This document shows, piece after piece, positions 10,038 to 18,930 of a DNA stretch of 57,387 nucleotides. Numbering within the stretch: the stretch's first letter is position 1; every line of letters starts with the position of its first letter. This DNA is from DTJG01 sp964532995 (GTDB lineage: Bacteria; Ratteibacteria; UBA8468; B48-G9; DTJG01). The notes below the pieces were generated by a model. It was not told the origin of the DNA, made no database searches, and worked only from the letters and a program-made list of their open reading frames with translations. The stretch lies in contig CAZHJN010000006.1 in the NCBI GenBank assembly GCA_964532995.1, positions 1 to 57,387 of the forward strand, written 5' to 3'. A program made the translations under genes and the position numbers.

Positions 10038-12140
10038 TTATAATATATTATGCCTTCTTCTCAAAAACCAGCAAACAGACAGTATCGCGAAAATTGCTGT
10101 AATCAGATATTTTTCTGTTTCATCTGTAATTGCGAGTGTTTTCTTTATTTCTGACCTGCGGGTTTTCAGTACCTTTTTTAATTTATCAGCATCATCAAGG
10201 TCGAAATAACCACCACCAGAAATTTCCGCCAGTTTCTTAAGATAAATGTAATCTTTGCCGGGATCTTCTGTTTCACTGCCAATCTCTGTAACAATAAACT
10301 CTTTTTTGTTTGATTTATTTTCTGCTTCAGCGCAGACAATGTATGTTCCTTCTTTTTCCGGAATAAAAGATGTAAGATTGTCTGTTATTTTTAATTCAGT
10401 GCGGGAATTATCAGGGGTGATAACACAGGCGCTGAAAGGCTTATTTTTTGCTGTTGAAATAAATTTTATCTGAACTTTTTCTCCTGTTGCATAAACCTTC
10501 TTATCCATCAGTATTTCTGGGATATTGCCGCCGATTCCCAGATAATTTTCAGGAGTGCATAACAACCTTATAATCTTTCCCCAGAATTTTTCATACGCAA
10601 TTTTTTCAGATTGTTCTGTTCCATAGAACCATTTCCAGGTTGAGTCAGTCGCCACGATAATACATTTTCCTCCGGGTGCAGTTGTCGTAACAACAATTGG
10701 AGAGTTTTTGAACTCAGGACTTTCAAAAAGGACGGAACAACCGGATTTCACATTGCCAATAACATTTATTCGTTCAAGATCCGGCAACGATTGATAAAAA
10801 TCTTCAAAAATCTGAAGATTTTTTATACCCTCTCCAGGAGAGACCCGTACCGGTCCATGTATGAATGAAAATTCATTCCCTGTCAATGTGATGGGTAATA
10901 TGTCTCTGATACTATTTTTGTTGATTCCTTTCAGAAGATTTTCGCCACCAAGGAATAAAATGCTTCCATTGTTTTTTTCTTTAAAATTCTTAAGGTTTTG
11001 AAGATCTGATTCAGAAAAAGATGAAAAATCAACATCGCCGAAAATTATTATGTGAAAGTTCTGAAGAAACTTTTCGTTTCCAAGGATATTTGACGGTATT
11101 TCTATTGATCTTCCACCTGTCTGTTGAAAAACAGATTCTCCGACCCTGATAAGAGATACGGGATTAATCTTTGTGTCAGATTCAAGAAATCTCTTGAAAA
11201 ACTTATATTCCCATCTCAGGCTTCCTTCAACATAAAGAACATTTATGACAGGTGAAATAACCCTTGCCAGAAATGTAAAAACATTGTTTTCAGTATTTGT
11301 TTCTCCCACGCCATGCTGCACTGAAATCTGATAAAGATGGTCTCCGGTTGCCGGAGAAGGTATTTCAAATTCAATCCGATTAAAATCCGAAGAAAGTTCC
11401 ACTGTTTTTCCCTGAATAAGTGTGCCATTTTTTTTAAGAGAAACCGTAATTTTTTCAGCATCAAAACCATTCTGACTGATAATCGTACTGATTTTAAGAT
11501 TTTCCCCTTCATATACAGGCGAATTTGTTACAACAGCTGATATTCCTATATCCTTTGCGGATTTCTCACCTATTCCAACAGTATAAACAGGCAGGATTAT
11601 TTTGTTTTTCATTTCCTCCCACGAGACAAACTGGTTTTCATAACCATCTGAAAGAATTATCACGCCAGAACAATTTCCCGGATGGTTTTTCAGCGCTTCC
11701 AGAACAGAAACACCAATTTTTGTTGCGTTTTGCTCTGGCTTTATGGTTTCAATGTCTCTGTAGTTGAGAGGAATCAGGCCTGAGCCAAATGAATAATAAA
11801 TTGGTCTGTATTTTCTTAAATACCTGTTTTTCGCAAGAAATTCTCTTGCTCTGTCAAATTTGGAAATGCCGGATTTATCTTTTGCTTTCATGCTCAGAGA
11901 AGAGTCTATCAGAACAAGAATCGGTTTTTTTGTTCCTGTGCGTATTACTGTCGAAATTTCAGGCTGGAAAATCGCACACAAAAGCAAAAATGTGGCAATG
12001 ATATGAAGGATTAGAAATGTTTTTGTATTTTTGCCTGGCAAAAGTTTCTTATACGAAACAATGATTGTAAATATGACAGCAATATAAAACAGAATCACAA
12101 CCACAGGATGAGCGGCCGAATTGAAATTTATACTAAACAT
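10038..12140 (-). CDS. Membrane VWA-domain protein, glutamine-amidotransferase-like fold
   Basis: A 700-residue protein with two N-terminal membrane segments (about 13-29 and 42-60), then a VWA domain with an intact MIDAS start (LIDSSLSMKAKDKSG) and later ILSDGYEN. The middle region (about 290-560) contains NVLYVEGSLRWEYKFFKRFL and HIIIFGDVDFSSF, typical of the class-I glutamine-amidotransferase-like domain in these proteins; no catalytic Cys-His-Glu triad is evident. A final membrane helix (ITAIFAILSVCWFL) and a basic tail end the protein. It overlaps the upstream VWA gene by 8 bp. Family members are thought to work with MoxR ATPases in envelope protein maturation or stress tolerance. Confidence 0.8.
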   Translation of the reverse strand: MFSINFNSAAHPVVVILFYIAVIFTIIVSYKKLLPGKNTKTFLILHIIATFLLLCAIFQPEISTVIRTGTKKPILVLIDSSLSMKAKDKSGISKFDRAREFLAKNRYLRKYRPIYYSFGSGLIPLNYRDIETIKPEQNATKIGVSVLEALKNHPGNCSGVIILSDGYENQFVSWEEMKNKIILPVYTVGIGEKSAKDIGISAVVTNSPVYEGENLKISTIISQNGFDAEKITVSLKKNGTLIQGKTVELSSDFNRIEFEIPSPATGDHLYQISVQHGVGETNTENNVFTFLARVISPVINVLYVEGSLRWEYKFFKRFLESDTKINPVSLIRVGESVFQQTGGRSIEIPSNILGNEKFLQNFHIIIFGDVDFSSFSESDLQNLKNFKEKNNGSILFLGGENLLKGINKNSIRDILPITLTGNEFSFIHGPVRVSPGEGIKNLQIFEDFYQSLPDLERINVIGNVKSGCSVLFESPEFKNSPIVVTTTAPGGKCIIVATDSTWKWFYGTEQSEKIAYEKFWGKIIRLLCTPENYLGIGGNIPEILMDKKVYATGEKVQIKFISTAKNKPFSACVITPDNSRTELKITDNLTSFIPEKEGTYIVCAEAENKSNKKEFIVTEIGSETEDPGKDYIYLKKLAEISGGGYFDLDDADKLKKVLKTRRSEIKKTLAITDETEKYLITAIFAILSVCWFLRRRHNIL

Positions 12141-14145
12141 TCCTGGTTCCTTTTTCTTTCAAAAAGATAAACAAATTGCTGAGTATGAGTTCTAAAATGA
12201 GGAATATGAGAGAAATTTCGAGAAAAAATATTGTTAACTGGCCTCCGGTTGCTTCTGCCTCAACAATTTTTTCAATCCTGTGCCTGTTTATAAAACTGAT
12301 ACGATTTTTTCTGAAGATTGATCTTACTTCGCCATATGAGATTTTCAAAGGATTTCCTTCTGTATATGGCACATTGGCGGCAATCATCTGTTTCTGTTCA
12401 CCTTCTTTATTTGAAAATATGGCAGTCCAGATGCCTGGAATATCAGGCGTGTAGGAAACAGCGATCTTTTCTCTGTTATTAATCGTTCTTATTTCTCCTT
12501 CTGGATTTACAATTTTTATGATATCAGAGTTATCTGCGCCTTTTACCACAACACTTTCTCCGACAGAAACAGATGAAGTAAAACCGGAAAGATACTCAAT
12601 CATAACAGACATCATTACAGGGAAAAATGGTTTTGTCTGGAAATTCGTCCAGGATTGCTGCGGAGAAAACAAAAAAAGGAAAATTTTACCTTTACCTGCT
12701 CTTTTTTCACACAGGACAGGATACCCATTGTCGAGTTTCATCAGTATGTCTCCTGTGATTTCTTTTGTTGAAAAGCAAGCATTGAATCTGGATGTTTTCA
12801 AAAAATCAAGAGTTTTTTCTCCAAATTCTGCGAACAGAGGATGTCCTGATGCGATCCATGCAATTCTTCCCGGTCTTAATAGTTCATTTTTCCCGGAAAC
12901 CTTTGCCGGCATAAAAAACTCATTTTTTGCCTGTATCATCCAGTCAGAGTTAAAATCTTCAGAGGCTATTCTTTCTCCTGCAAAATATATAAGGGTGCCA
13001 CCGCCAGAGGCATATTCAATTATTTTTTGTCTGATAACTGATTCTATCCTCGGCGGATTTACAAAAAGAATCGCCCGATATTTTTCAAAAACTGTATCAT
13101 GAAGCTCATTGATCTTTTTAATGTCAACTGAAATCGTTCCTGCTGATTCCACCGATGATTTCACATAGAAAATTGAAACGTCGTCAGAACCTGTGAGCAA
13201 AACTTTTTTCTGTCCGCCTGTATCTTTTTGCATGTAAAATTTATTGTCTGATTTCATAACATCAGAATACAGGATTTCTGCTTTCAGATTCTGACAGTCC
13301 CTGTTGATCGGAATTTCAAGTTCGGCTGTCTTTTTCTCTCCAGCTGAAAAGGTCCTGGTAATTTCAAATCCGTCGCCATTTATTTTTACTTCTGCGGTGA
13401 TTTCTTCATTACTCCAGTTCATTATTTCACAGACATGGATATTTTTACCGGGAATTGGATAAAAATCTTTTATCCCAAGGTTTATCTGTTTTTCCTCATT
13501 TCCAACATCAATTATCGTGATATCAGGATTTATTTTTTTGGAATTAACAAAAGAAAAATTTTCCCAGGCGGATTTTTGCATATCCGTGATTATAAAAATT
13601 CTGTGATACCCGATTTTTTTCTCCAGCATATAAAATGCGTTTTCAACAGCAGGTTGAATTTTATTACCATGAAAACCAGGTTTGCTATCGCGAATCTGTC
13701 TTGCGATTTCCTCACAAATTGTGGAGAATGGTACAATCTTTCCGCCTGTAAAAATCAGTGCGACATGTGTTCCTTTTTTCATATTTGCAAGGATTCTTTC
13801 AGATGTTTTCTGTAAGTTTATCCATGGACTTTCTGCTGAGGCAGCCATGCTTGCTGAATCATCAAGAATCAACACCACCCATGATTCTTTTTCTGAAAAA
13901 AGAGTTTTTCTGCTCACAGGTTGGGCTGCTGCCATAAAAAGACATGCAATAAGCACACTTCTCATAACAAGTACAAGAATTTCTTCCAGTTTTTGTCGCC
14001 GTATGGTTTTTCTGTGAGTCAGTTTAATAAATTTCAACGTGCTGAAATAATAAGGAACAGATTTCCTTCTTGAAAATAAATGTATCAGGACAGGTATACT
14101 GATACCTGCAATCCCCCATAAGAATAGTGGTTGTAGAAACCCCAT
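12133..14145 (-). CDS. BatA-like N-terminal domain plus VWA membrane protein
   Basis: A 670-residue protein. The start MGFLQPLFLWGIAGISIPVLIHLFSRR is the signature of the aerotolerance-regulator (BatA) N-terminal domain, with a second membrane segment near 55-72. The VWA domain begins with VVLILDDSASMAASAESPW, an intact DxSxS metal site, followed by HVALIFTGG and RIFIITDMQKS. An amidotransferase-like region (about 330-510), a beta domain and a C-terminal membrane helix (about 645-663) follow. It lies 7 bp after the DUF58 gene and overlaps the next gene, consistent with a complex of DUF58 and two VWA proteins served by MoxR. The client is unknown. Confidence 0.83.
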   Translation of the reverse strand: MGFLQPLFLWGIAGISIPVLIHLFSRRKSVPYYFSTLKFIKLTHRKTIRRQKLEEILVLVMRSVLIACLFMAAAQPVSRKTLFSEKESWVVLILDDSASMAASAESPWINLQKTSERILANMKKGTHVALIFTGGKIVPFSTICEEIARQIRDSKPGFHGNKIQPAVENAFYMLEKKIGYHRIFIITDMQKSAWENFSFVNSKKINPDITIIDVGNEEKQINLGIKDFYPIPGKNIHVCEIMNWSNEEITAEVKINGDGFEITRTFSAGEKKTAELEIPINRDCQNLKAEILYSDVMKSDNKFYMQKDTGGQKKVLLTGSDDVSIFYVKSSVESAGTISVDIKKINELHDTVFEKYRAILFVNPPRIESVIRQKIIEYASGGGTLIYFAGERIASEDFNSDWMIQAKNEFFMPAKVSGKNELLRPGRIAWIASGHPLFAEFGEKTLDFLKTSRFNACFSTKEITGDILMKLDNGYPVLCEKRAGKGKIFLFLFSPQQSWTNFQTKPFFPVMMSVMIEYLSGFTSSVSVGESVVVKGADNSDIIKIVNPEGEIRTINNREKIAVSYTPDIPGIWTAIFSNKEGEQKQMIAANVPYTEGNPLKISYGEVRSIFRKNRISFINRHRIEKIVEAEATGGQLTIFFLEISLIFLILELILSNLFIFLKEKGTRNV

Positions 14146-14152
14146 AAATTTT

Positions 14153-15052
14153 TCAGGTTATGCGCGAACGTAACTGGAGAAAATTATAGAGAAAATAATC
14201 AAAAGGAGTTTGGGTCACAGCCCTTGTATAATTAATATTTCTTTCAGAACACGCTTTCTGATAAAATGAAAGAAACTGGTTAAAAACCCGGGTATATGCG
14301 TTGCGAATCGCCTGCCCATCCACAGGAATTCTTTCATTTGTTTCCATGTCTATGAAATCTTTAAAATTTTCAAACGGAAAATCAATTTCTGCTTTATCAA
14401 GTACATGTAAAACAATTACCTCGTGGTGTCTGTGTTTGAAATGAGCCAGCCCTTTTATCACAGCATCCTGATCGTCAAAAAGGTCTGAAATCAGTATGAT
14501 CAAACTTCTTCGTTTGATAAGATTTGCTATTTTGTGAAGGGTTTCTCCAATGTTTGTGTCCTTTTCTGTCTCAAGATTTTCAATGTTTTCTATCAAATAA
14601 TGGAAATGGGAACGGGTCGAAGACGGCTTTATGAAATTCCTTATTTCAGAATCAAAGACAACAAGTCCTGTGGAATCGTTTTGCTTCATCATGAGATATG
14701 CAAGACAACCCGCAAGACATTTTGCATAAACAAATTTCGTGATAGTGTCAGGACTGAAACTGTAGTTCATTGAGTTGCTGGCATCAAGCAATATATAAGC
14801 TTTTAGATTTGTTTCTTCCCTGAATTCTCTGATGTAAAGCCTGTCGGTTCTTCCATAAACCTTCCAGTCAAGATACCTTGGATCGTCTCCCACTGCATAC
14901 TGTCTGTGTTCTGCGAATTCAATACTTGCGCCTTTATGAATGCTGCGGTGCAGCCCTGATATGAACCCTTCAACTATTGTTTTTGCGACAAGTGAAAGGT
15001 TTGCGAAACGGGCAAGAATTTTTGGATCTAAAATTTTAGATGAATTTTCCAT
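14153..15052 (-). CDS. DUF58 domain protein
   Basis: A 299-residue soluble protein. The DUF58 signature is clear at residues 50-80: YAVGDDPRYLDWKVYGRTD followed by LYIREFREE. The remainder has a VWA-like fold with AYILLDASNSMNY (DxSxS-type) and LIILISDLFDD. DUF58 proteins are nearly always encoded next to MoxR AAA ATPases and are regarded as their partners or clients. Here moxR lies 34 bp upstream and the BatA-like gene 7 bp downstream, the standard order. Length and motifs are normal. Confidence 0.92.
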   Translation of the reverse strand: MENSSKILDPKILARFANLSLVAKTIVEGFISGLHRSIHKGASIEFAEHRQYAVGDDPRYLDWKVYGRTDRLYIREFREETNLKAYILLDASNSMNYSFSPDTITKFVYAKCLAGCLAYLMMKQNDSTGLVVFDSEIRNFIKPSSTRSHFHYLIENIENLETEKDTNIGETLHKIANLIKRRSLIILISDLFDDQDAVIKGLAHFKHRHHEVIVLHVLDKAEIDFPFENFKDFIDMETNERIPVDGQAIRNAYTRVFNQFLSFYQKACSERNINYTRAVTQTPFDYFLYNFLQLRSRIT

Positions 15053-15086
15053 TGTGCCTGTAAAAGGGAAAATTTACCGATTGAAT

Positions 15087-16076
15087 TCATCCGGAATCAG
15101 GAATTTCCTGAAGAAGTTTTTCAACTATTTTCCCTGAATCAATACCGTCCGCGTCAGCGGTAAAATTGGTAAATATTCTGTGCCTTAAAACACTGCCTGC
15201 AACATTTTTTATATCCTGGATTGAAACATTGACGTCCCCGCGAAGGCCTGTTCTTGTTTTTGCTGCGAGAACAAGATACTGGGCAGCCCTTGGTCCTGCT
15301 CCCCAGCTGACATATGTTTTTACAAACTCAGGGCATTTTCCATTATTGGGACGGGTATTTCTTACTAGATTAACCGCATACTCTATCACATAGTCTGACA
15401 CAGGAATATTTTTAATCAGTTGCTGAAACTGAATAATTTTCTCTCCATTGAGCACAGGAGAAATCTCTGGAACTGCCTGGAATACCTCGTGTTCAGCAAT
15501 CTTTTTTTCGTCCTCAATGTCGGGATAGTCAAGATATATGCTGAACATAAATCTGTCAAGCTGGGCTTCCGGTAGAGGATATGTGCCTTCAAGTTCTATG
15601 GGATTCTGGGTCGCAAGGACAAGAAACGGCTTCTCCAGGGAATATGTTTTTCCGCCAGTTGTCACCTGGTATTCCTGCATTGCTTCAAGAAGTGCAGCCT
15701 GGGTTTTTGGTGGAGCGCGGTTTATTTCGTCAGCAAGAACAAGATTTGCAAATATTGGTCCCGGTATAAACCTCAGGTTTCTCTGTCTTGTTTCTGGATG
15801 TTCTTCGATAACATCTATACCTGTTATATCAGAGGGCATAAGGTCAGGGGTGAACTGGATTCTTTTGAATTTGAGATCAAGGATTCTGGAAAGGGTTCTT
15901 ATCATTAATGTTTTAGCAAGCCCGGGTACACCGACAAGAAGACAGTGACCACCGGCAAAAAGCCCGATGAGGATTTTTTCTATAATCTGGTCCTGCCCAA
16001 CTATAACACGATGCATCTCCTCAACGATTTTTTTTCTTGCCCTGTCAATTTCTTTCAGTATATCAATGTCGTTCAT
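15087..16076 (-). CDS. moxR: MoxR-family AAA+ ATPase
   Basis: A 329-residue AAA+ ATPase. Walker A is GVPGLAKT (near residues 54-61), Walker B is LVLADEINRAPPKTQAALLEAMQE, and sensor 1 is ATQNPIELEGTYPLPEAQLDRF. These are hallmarks of the MoxR branch, which acts as a chaperone that inserts cofactors or remodels VWA-domain proteins. The gene sits between a DUF4159 gene (8 bp upstream) and DUF58 (34 bp downstream). All catalytic residues are intact. The partner proteins are presumably the VWA proteins of the same operon. Confidence 0.95.
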   Translation of the reverse strand: MNDIDILKEIDRARKKIVEEMHRVIVGQDQIIEKILIGLFAGGHCLLVGVPGLAKTLMIRTLSRILDLKFKRIQFTPDLMPSDITGIDVIEEHPETRQRNLRFIPGPIFANLVLADEINRAPPKTQAALLEAMQEYQVTTGGKTYSLEKPFLVLATQNPIELEGTYPLPEAQLDRFMFSIYLDYPDIEDEKKIAEHEVFQAVPEISPVLNGEKIIQFQQLIKNIPVSDYVIEYAVNLVRNTRPNNGKCPEFVKTYVSWGAGPRAAQYLVLAAKTRTGLRGDVNVSIQDIKNVAGSVLRHRIFTNFTADADGIDSGKIVEKLLQEIPDSG

Positions 16077-16084
16077 ATGAGATT

Positions 16085-17521
16085 TCAGTTTGTCATCAGA
16101 TAGGTAATTATATTAACTCCAACCTGCTGAGCCTGATCCAGATCTATTTCTTTTGCGTAAGGTCTGGGTATTCCTTCCCAGCCGCTGCCCATTCCAAATG
16201 GTGAAAATATTACCACAGGTATTCCGCGTAGTGTGTAGACCTCAAGAGGTGGATCCTTTTCAGGGTACGTGTAGTGGAAACTTTCAATTTTGAAGGGGAC
16301 TTTGTAAATTCTATGGTTGGAATCCCAGACAGAGAATTTTGCTTCTGGCAGTACTTTTTTCATCAGGTTTCTGAAAGATTCAGCGAATTCCTGGCTTCCG
16401 CAGCACGCATCGGCAATCAATGAACCACCACCAAGCAGAAATTCTCTCAACTTTTTTACCTCTGTTTCTGAAAGAGCCGGATTGAAATGACCTGTTATGT
16501 AAAGTAAAGGAGTATCTTTCAGGGAATCCTTTTTCAAATCAATCGGTATCCTGTCAAGAAAAACAGAAGCTCCTGTTTGATCAGAGGTTTTTTTGAGCAG
16601 TTTTCCAATGGCTGATGGATGCGGGTCCCAGTCACCTGAATGTATTATCTGCCCTATATAGAGCTTGCCTTCTTTTTTCTTAACTTTTTCCACATAGAAG
16701 GGTGTCATTCCGAAGAGTTTGCCGAATTCAATCCAGCCAAGACAGTATGTAAGCATGTTCATTCCGATTCTTATGGCGTCCTCCGGTTGATATCTTGAAC
16801 CCCATGGATGGGTATGAAGTGCCCATCCACATCCGAGATCGTAAGGTGAAAGTATGACAGCCGTTCTGCAACCGATATTTAACACTCTGAGATTCGGGTT
16901 GCTCGTGGAAGAAGTATTTTCTTTCAGAACTTTTACGGAGCTGATGTCTTCAATGCAATTCATCAGAGGATGATTTTTATAAATCATATACATGTTCCTA
17001 TCCGGATACAATTTATCAACCCATTCAACCATTGCTTTTATAAAATCAGGACTTCCGGAAGATGCATTTATCCACAGGAATCCACCTTTTTCAAGGTATT
17101 CCTTTATTTTTTTCATGGTATTTGAGTCAGGAATAAATGGTTCAACACTTGTGACGTAAAGGATTGGTATTTCATCAGGATCATATGAAAATCTTTTCAG
17201 GTCAATTTTTATTGCCTGATAGGATATTCCAATTCTCTGTGTGGCGAGCCGTAATAGATTTTCAATGTCATTTTCAGCCCTTGTCCATGACTCATTGGTT
17301 CCGCAGATAACTTTTCCCACCAGCACAGGTGGTGCGGGCGGATTTTTTCTTTCACTCCTTCTCAGTGGGGTTGCAGGAAGCGGCAAAGGTGGAAATGCTT
17401 CGCCTGCTTTTATTCTCTGTGGATCTTTGGTAGGGGGTGCCTTACCGCATTCCCATGCACAACATGTACCCACCGTCAACCCGAGTACTATTGTTAGAAT
17501 AGCGGCGTATATTTTTTTCAT
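16085..17521 (-). CDS. Exported protein with two tandem DUF4159 domains
   Basis: I choose the ATG at 17521 (478 residues), because it opens a clean signal peptide (MKKIYAAILTIVLGLTVGTCCA). An upstream in-frame start at 17611 would put 30 unlikely residues before it and would read through the predicted promoter. Two copies of the DUF4159 fold follow. The second carries the usual GGSLIADACCGSQEF motif; in the first the same place reads GGFLWINASSGSPDF, so the cysteine pair is lost. Each copy has the glycine-rich GxGWxxH/GSGWEG loop. DUF4159 genes accompany MoxR/DUF58/VWA genes widely, but their activity is unknown. This is the first gene of the operon. No Shine-Dalgarno is visible. Confidence 0.82.
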   Translation of the reverse strand: MKKIYAAILTIVLGLTVGTCCAWECGKAPPTKDPQRIKAGEAFPPLPLPATPLRRSERKNPPAPPVLVGKVICGTNESWTRAENDIENLLRLATQRIGISYQAIKIDLKRFSYDPDEIPILYVTSVEPFIPDSNTMKKIKEYLEKGGFLWINASSGSPDFIKAMVEWVDKLYPDRNMYMIYKNHPLMNCIEDISSVKVLKENTSSTSNPNLRVLNIGCRTAVILSPYDLGCGWALHTHPWGSRYQPEDAIRIGMNMLTYCLGWIEFGKLFGMTPFYVEKVKKKEGKLYIGQIIHSGDWDPHPSAIGKLLKKTSDQTGASVFLDRIPIDLKKDSLKDTPLLYITGHFNPALSETEVKKLREFLLGGGSLIADACCGSQEFAESFRNLMKKVLPEAKFSVWDSNHRIYKVPFKIESFHYTYPEKDPPLEVYTLRGIPVVIFSPFGMGSGWEGIPRPYAKEIDLDQAQQVGVNIITYLMTN

Positions 17522-17540
17522 TTTCAATATATAGACGGAT

Positions 17541-17565
17541 CTTCTGGTTGATAGTTTACAACCAA
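17541..17565. repeat. Inverted repeat over the minus-strand -10
   Basis: GGTTG and CAACC form a short inverted repeat about 8 bases apart, covering the predicted -10 of the MoxR operon promoter. It could be an operator for a repressor of that operon; this is inference only. Confidence 0.25.
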
Positions 17566-17580
17566 AAAAAGTTTTTGCAA
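17553..17580 (-). promoter_or_regulatory. Predicted promoter of the MoxR/VWA operon
   Basis: On the minus strand TTGCAA (17580-17575) and TAAACT (17558-17553) are separated by 16 bp. The inferred start is near 17546, giving a leader of about 25 nt before the ATG at 17521. The 16 bp spacing recurs in other promoters of this window. Confidence 0.45.
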
Positions 17581-17603
17581 GTGTCAGATAAAAAAATTGA
17601 CAC
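17581..17603. promoter_or_regulatory. Inverted repeat overlapping a -35, possible operator
   Basis: GTGTCA (17581-17586) and TGACAC (17598-17603) form a perfect 6-bp inverted repeat with an 11-bp spacer. The right arm overlaps the -35 TTGACA of the distal promoter for the DUF6807/xylB genes, and the left arm abuts the -35 of the divergent operon. A repressor bound here could affect both directions. Confidence 0.35.
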
Positions 17604-17624
17604 AATCTCACTTTTTTCTAAAAT
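17597..17624 (+). promoter_or_regulatory. Predicted distal promoter of DUF6807-xylB
   Basis: TTGACA (17597-17602), 16 bp spacer, TAAAAT (17619-17624). The predicted start near 17631 would give a leader of about 180 nt. It overlaps the GTGTCA/TGACAC inverted repeat. Confidence 0.5.
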
Positions 17625-17737
17625 ATCAGTTTCAGATGAAAGAGAAATACAATATTATGATTATTCTCACAGACCGGCAGAATGCCAGAAGAAACATGAT
17701 TGATGAGCAATTTTGTTTTCCTGATCGGGTTTCAGTT

Positions 17738-17765
17738 TTGACAAAAGGAATCTTTTAAATAAAAT
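17738..17765 (+). promoter_or_regulatory. Predicted proximal promoter of DUF6807-xylB
   Basis: TTGACA (17738-17743), 16 bp spacer, TAAAAT (17760-17765): the same two hexamers and the same spacing as the distal promoter. The inferred start near 17772 lies 40 nt before the ATG, with a strong GGAGG at 17801. Confidence 0.6.
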
Positions 17766-17811
17766 TAGAAAACAGGTCAAATTTTAAAAAAATTTTTTTC
17801 GGAGGGGAAAA

Positions 17812-18927
17812 ATGAAAATACGGATTGAAAATAAAAAAAGAAAATGGCTTGCAGGACCACATTATATTGATTTTGATGGAGATACTGATACAAAATGTTT
17901 TTTCAAAGGCAAGGAGATTCCATCCCAGGTTGACCATCAGCAGAAAAAGATGGTTGTTATCCTTCCTGATATTGAAAAGGATGAAAATATTGAACTTGAA
18001 CTCAAACCGGGTAATTTATCCGGTTCAGAGGTGAAATTACTGGATAATTCAGAAAAAGGAGTTCTGGATATTGTGATAGGAGAAGAGTATTTTTCAACCT
18101 ATCACTATGGCAGTCAGGTGGTGCGACCATTCTTGAATCCGCTGATAACAGTGAAAGGAAAATCAGTGCTGAGACCACCTGTTTCAGAGGGTAACCCTGA
18201 AAAGCTTGATCACATCCATCACAGGGGTGTGTGGGTTGCACATGGTGATATCAATGGAGTGGATAACTGGAGTGAATCTGACGGACATGGCTGGACAGTA
18301 CATCAGGAATTTATTGAAATAAGTTCCGGACCGGTATTTGGCAGATTGCATGAAAAAAGTTTCTGGATGGATAATTCAAAGAAAAAGAAAGTCTGTGAGG
18401 AGGAAAGAATCATAACAATCTATAACATGCCAGCCTATGCAAGAATTATAGACCATGTTATGATTCTGAGAGCAAGTGAGGGAGAACTTGTTTTCAGGGA
18501 TACAAAGGAATCAGGATTATTGAGTGTTCGGGTTATGCCTTCAATGCAGGCTAACAGGCAGGGTTCATTTGAAAACTCCACAGGCGGAATAAACGAGGAC
18601 GAATGCTGGGGAAAGAGAGCCCAGTGGTGTGATTATTATGGACCGGTTGAGGATGTCGTTGTTGGGGTGTCAGTTTTTGATTATCCTTCCAATCTCAGGT
18701 ATCCAACCTGGTGGCACATCAGAAATTACGGACTTTTCAGCGCAAACTTTTTCGGGCTCAGCGAATTTACAGGAGATAAAAAAATTTCAGGAACTTATAT
18801 TCTTCCCGCTTATCAGGAGATGACACTTTTCTACAGAATTTATGTTCACGAGGGTGATACAAGGCAGGGAAATGTTTCTTTAAGATATCTCAATTTTCTT
18901 TATCCGCCATCAGTTATTAAAGGATAG
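17812..18927 (+). CDS. DUF6807 (PmoA-like) family protein
   Basis: A 371-residue soluble protein. The conserved block HIHHRGVWVAHGDINGVDNWSE (shown here in part: HHRGVWVAHGD and NGVDNW) and WCDYYGPV identify the DUF6807 family. These proteins are often labelled 'methane oxygenase PmoA' in databases, but they are unrelated to particulate methane monooxygenase and have no membrane segments. They are typically found with sugar-catabolic genes in PVC-type bacteria, and their reaction is unknown. Here the gene starts 12 bases after a GGAGG and ends 3 bp before xylulokinase, so a role in pentose or uronate handling is a fair guess. Confidence 0.82.
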   Translation: MKIRIENKKRKWLAGPHYIDFDGDTDTKCFFKGKEIPSQVDHQQKKMVVILPDIEKDENIELELKPGNLSGSEVKLLDNSEKGVLDIVIGEEYFSTYHYGSQVVRPFLNPLITVKGKSVLRPPVSEGNPEKLDHIHHRGVWVAHGDINGVDNWSESDGHGWTVHQEFIEISSGPVFGRLHEKSFWMDNSKKKKVCEEERIITIYNMPAYARIIDHVMILRASEGELVFRDTKESGLLSVRVMPSMQANRQGSFENSTGGINEDECWGKRAQWCDYYGPVEDVVVGVSVFDYPSNLRYPTWWHIRNYGLFSANFFGLSEFTGDKKISGTYILPAYQEMTLFYRIYVHEGDTRQGNVSLRYLNFLYPPSVIKG

Positions 18928-18930
18928 TTA

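Noticed and set aside
17522..17811. Small gene or tRNA in the longest gene-free stretch
   Set aside because: No cloverleaf and no frame with a start, RBS and coding character; the stretch is explained by three promoters and inverted repeats.
17812..18927. Particulate methane monooxygenase subunit PmoA
   Set aside because: The label is a common database carry-over; the protein is soluble and belongs to DUF6807, with no membrane segments.
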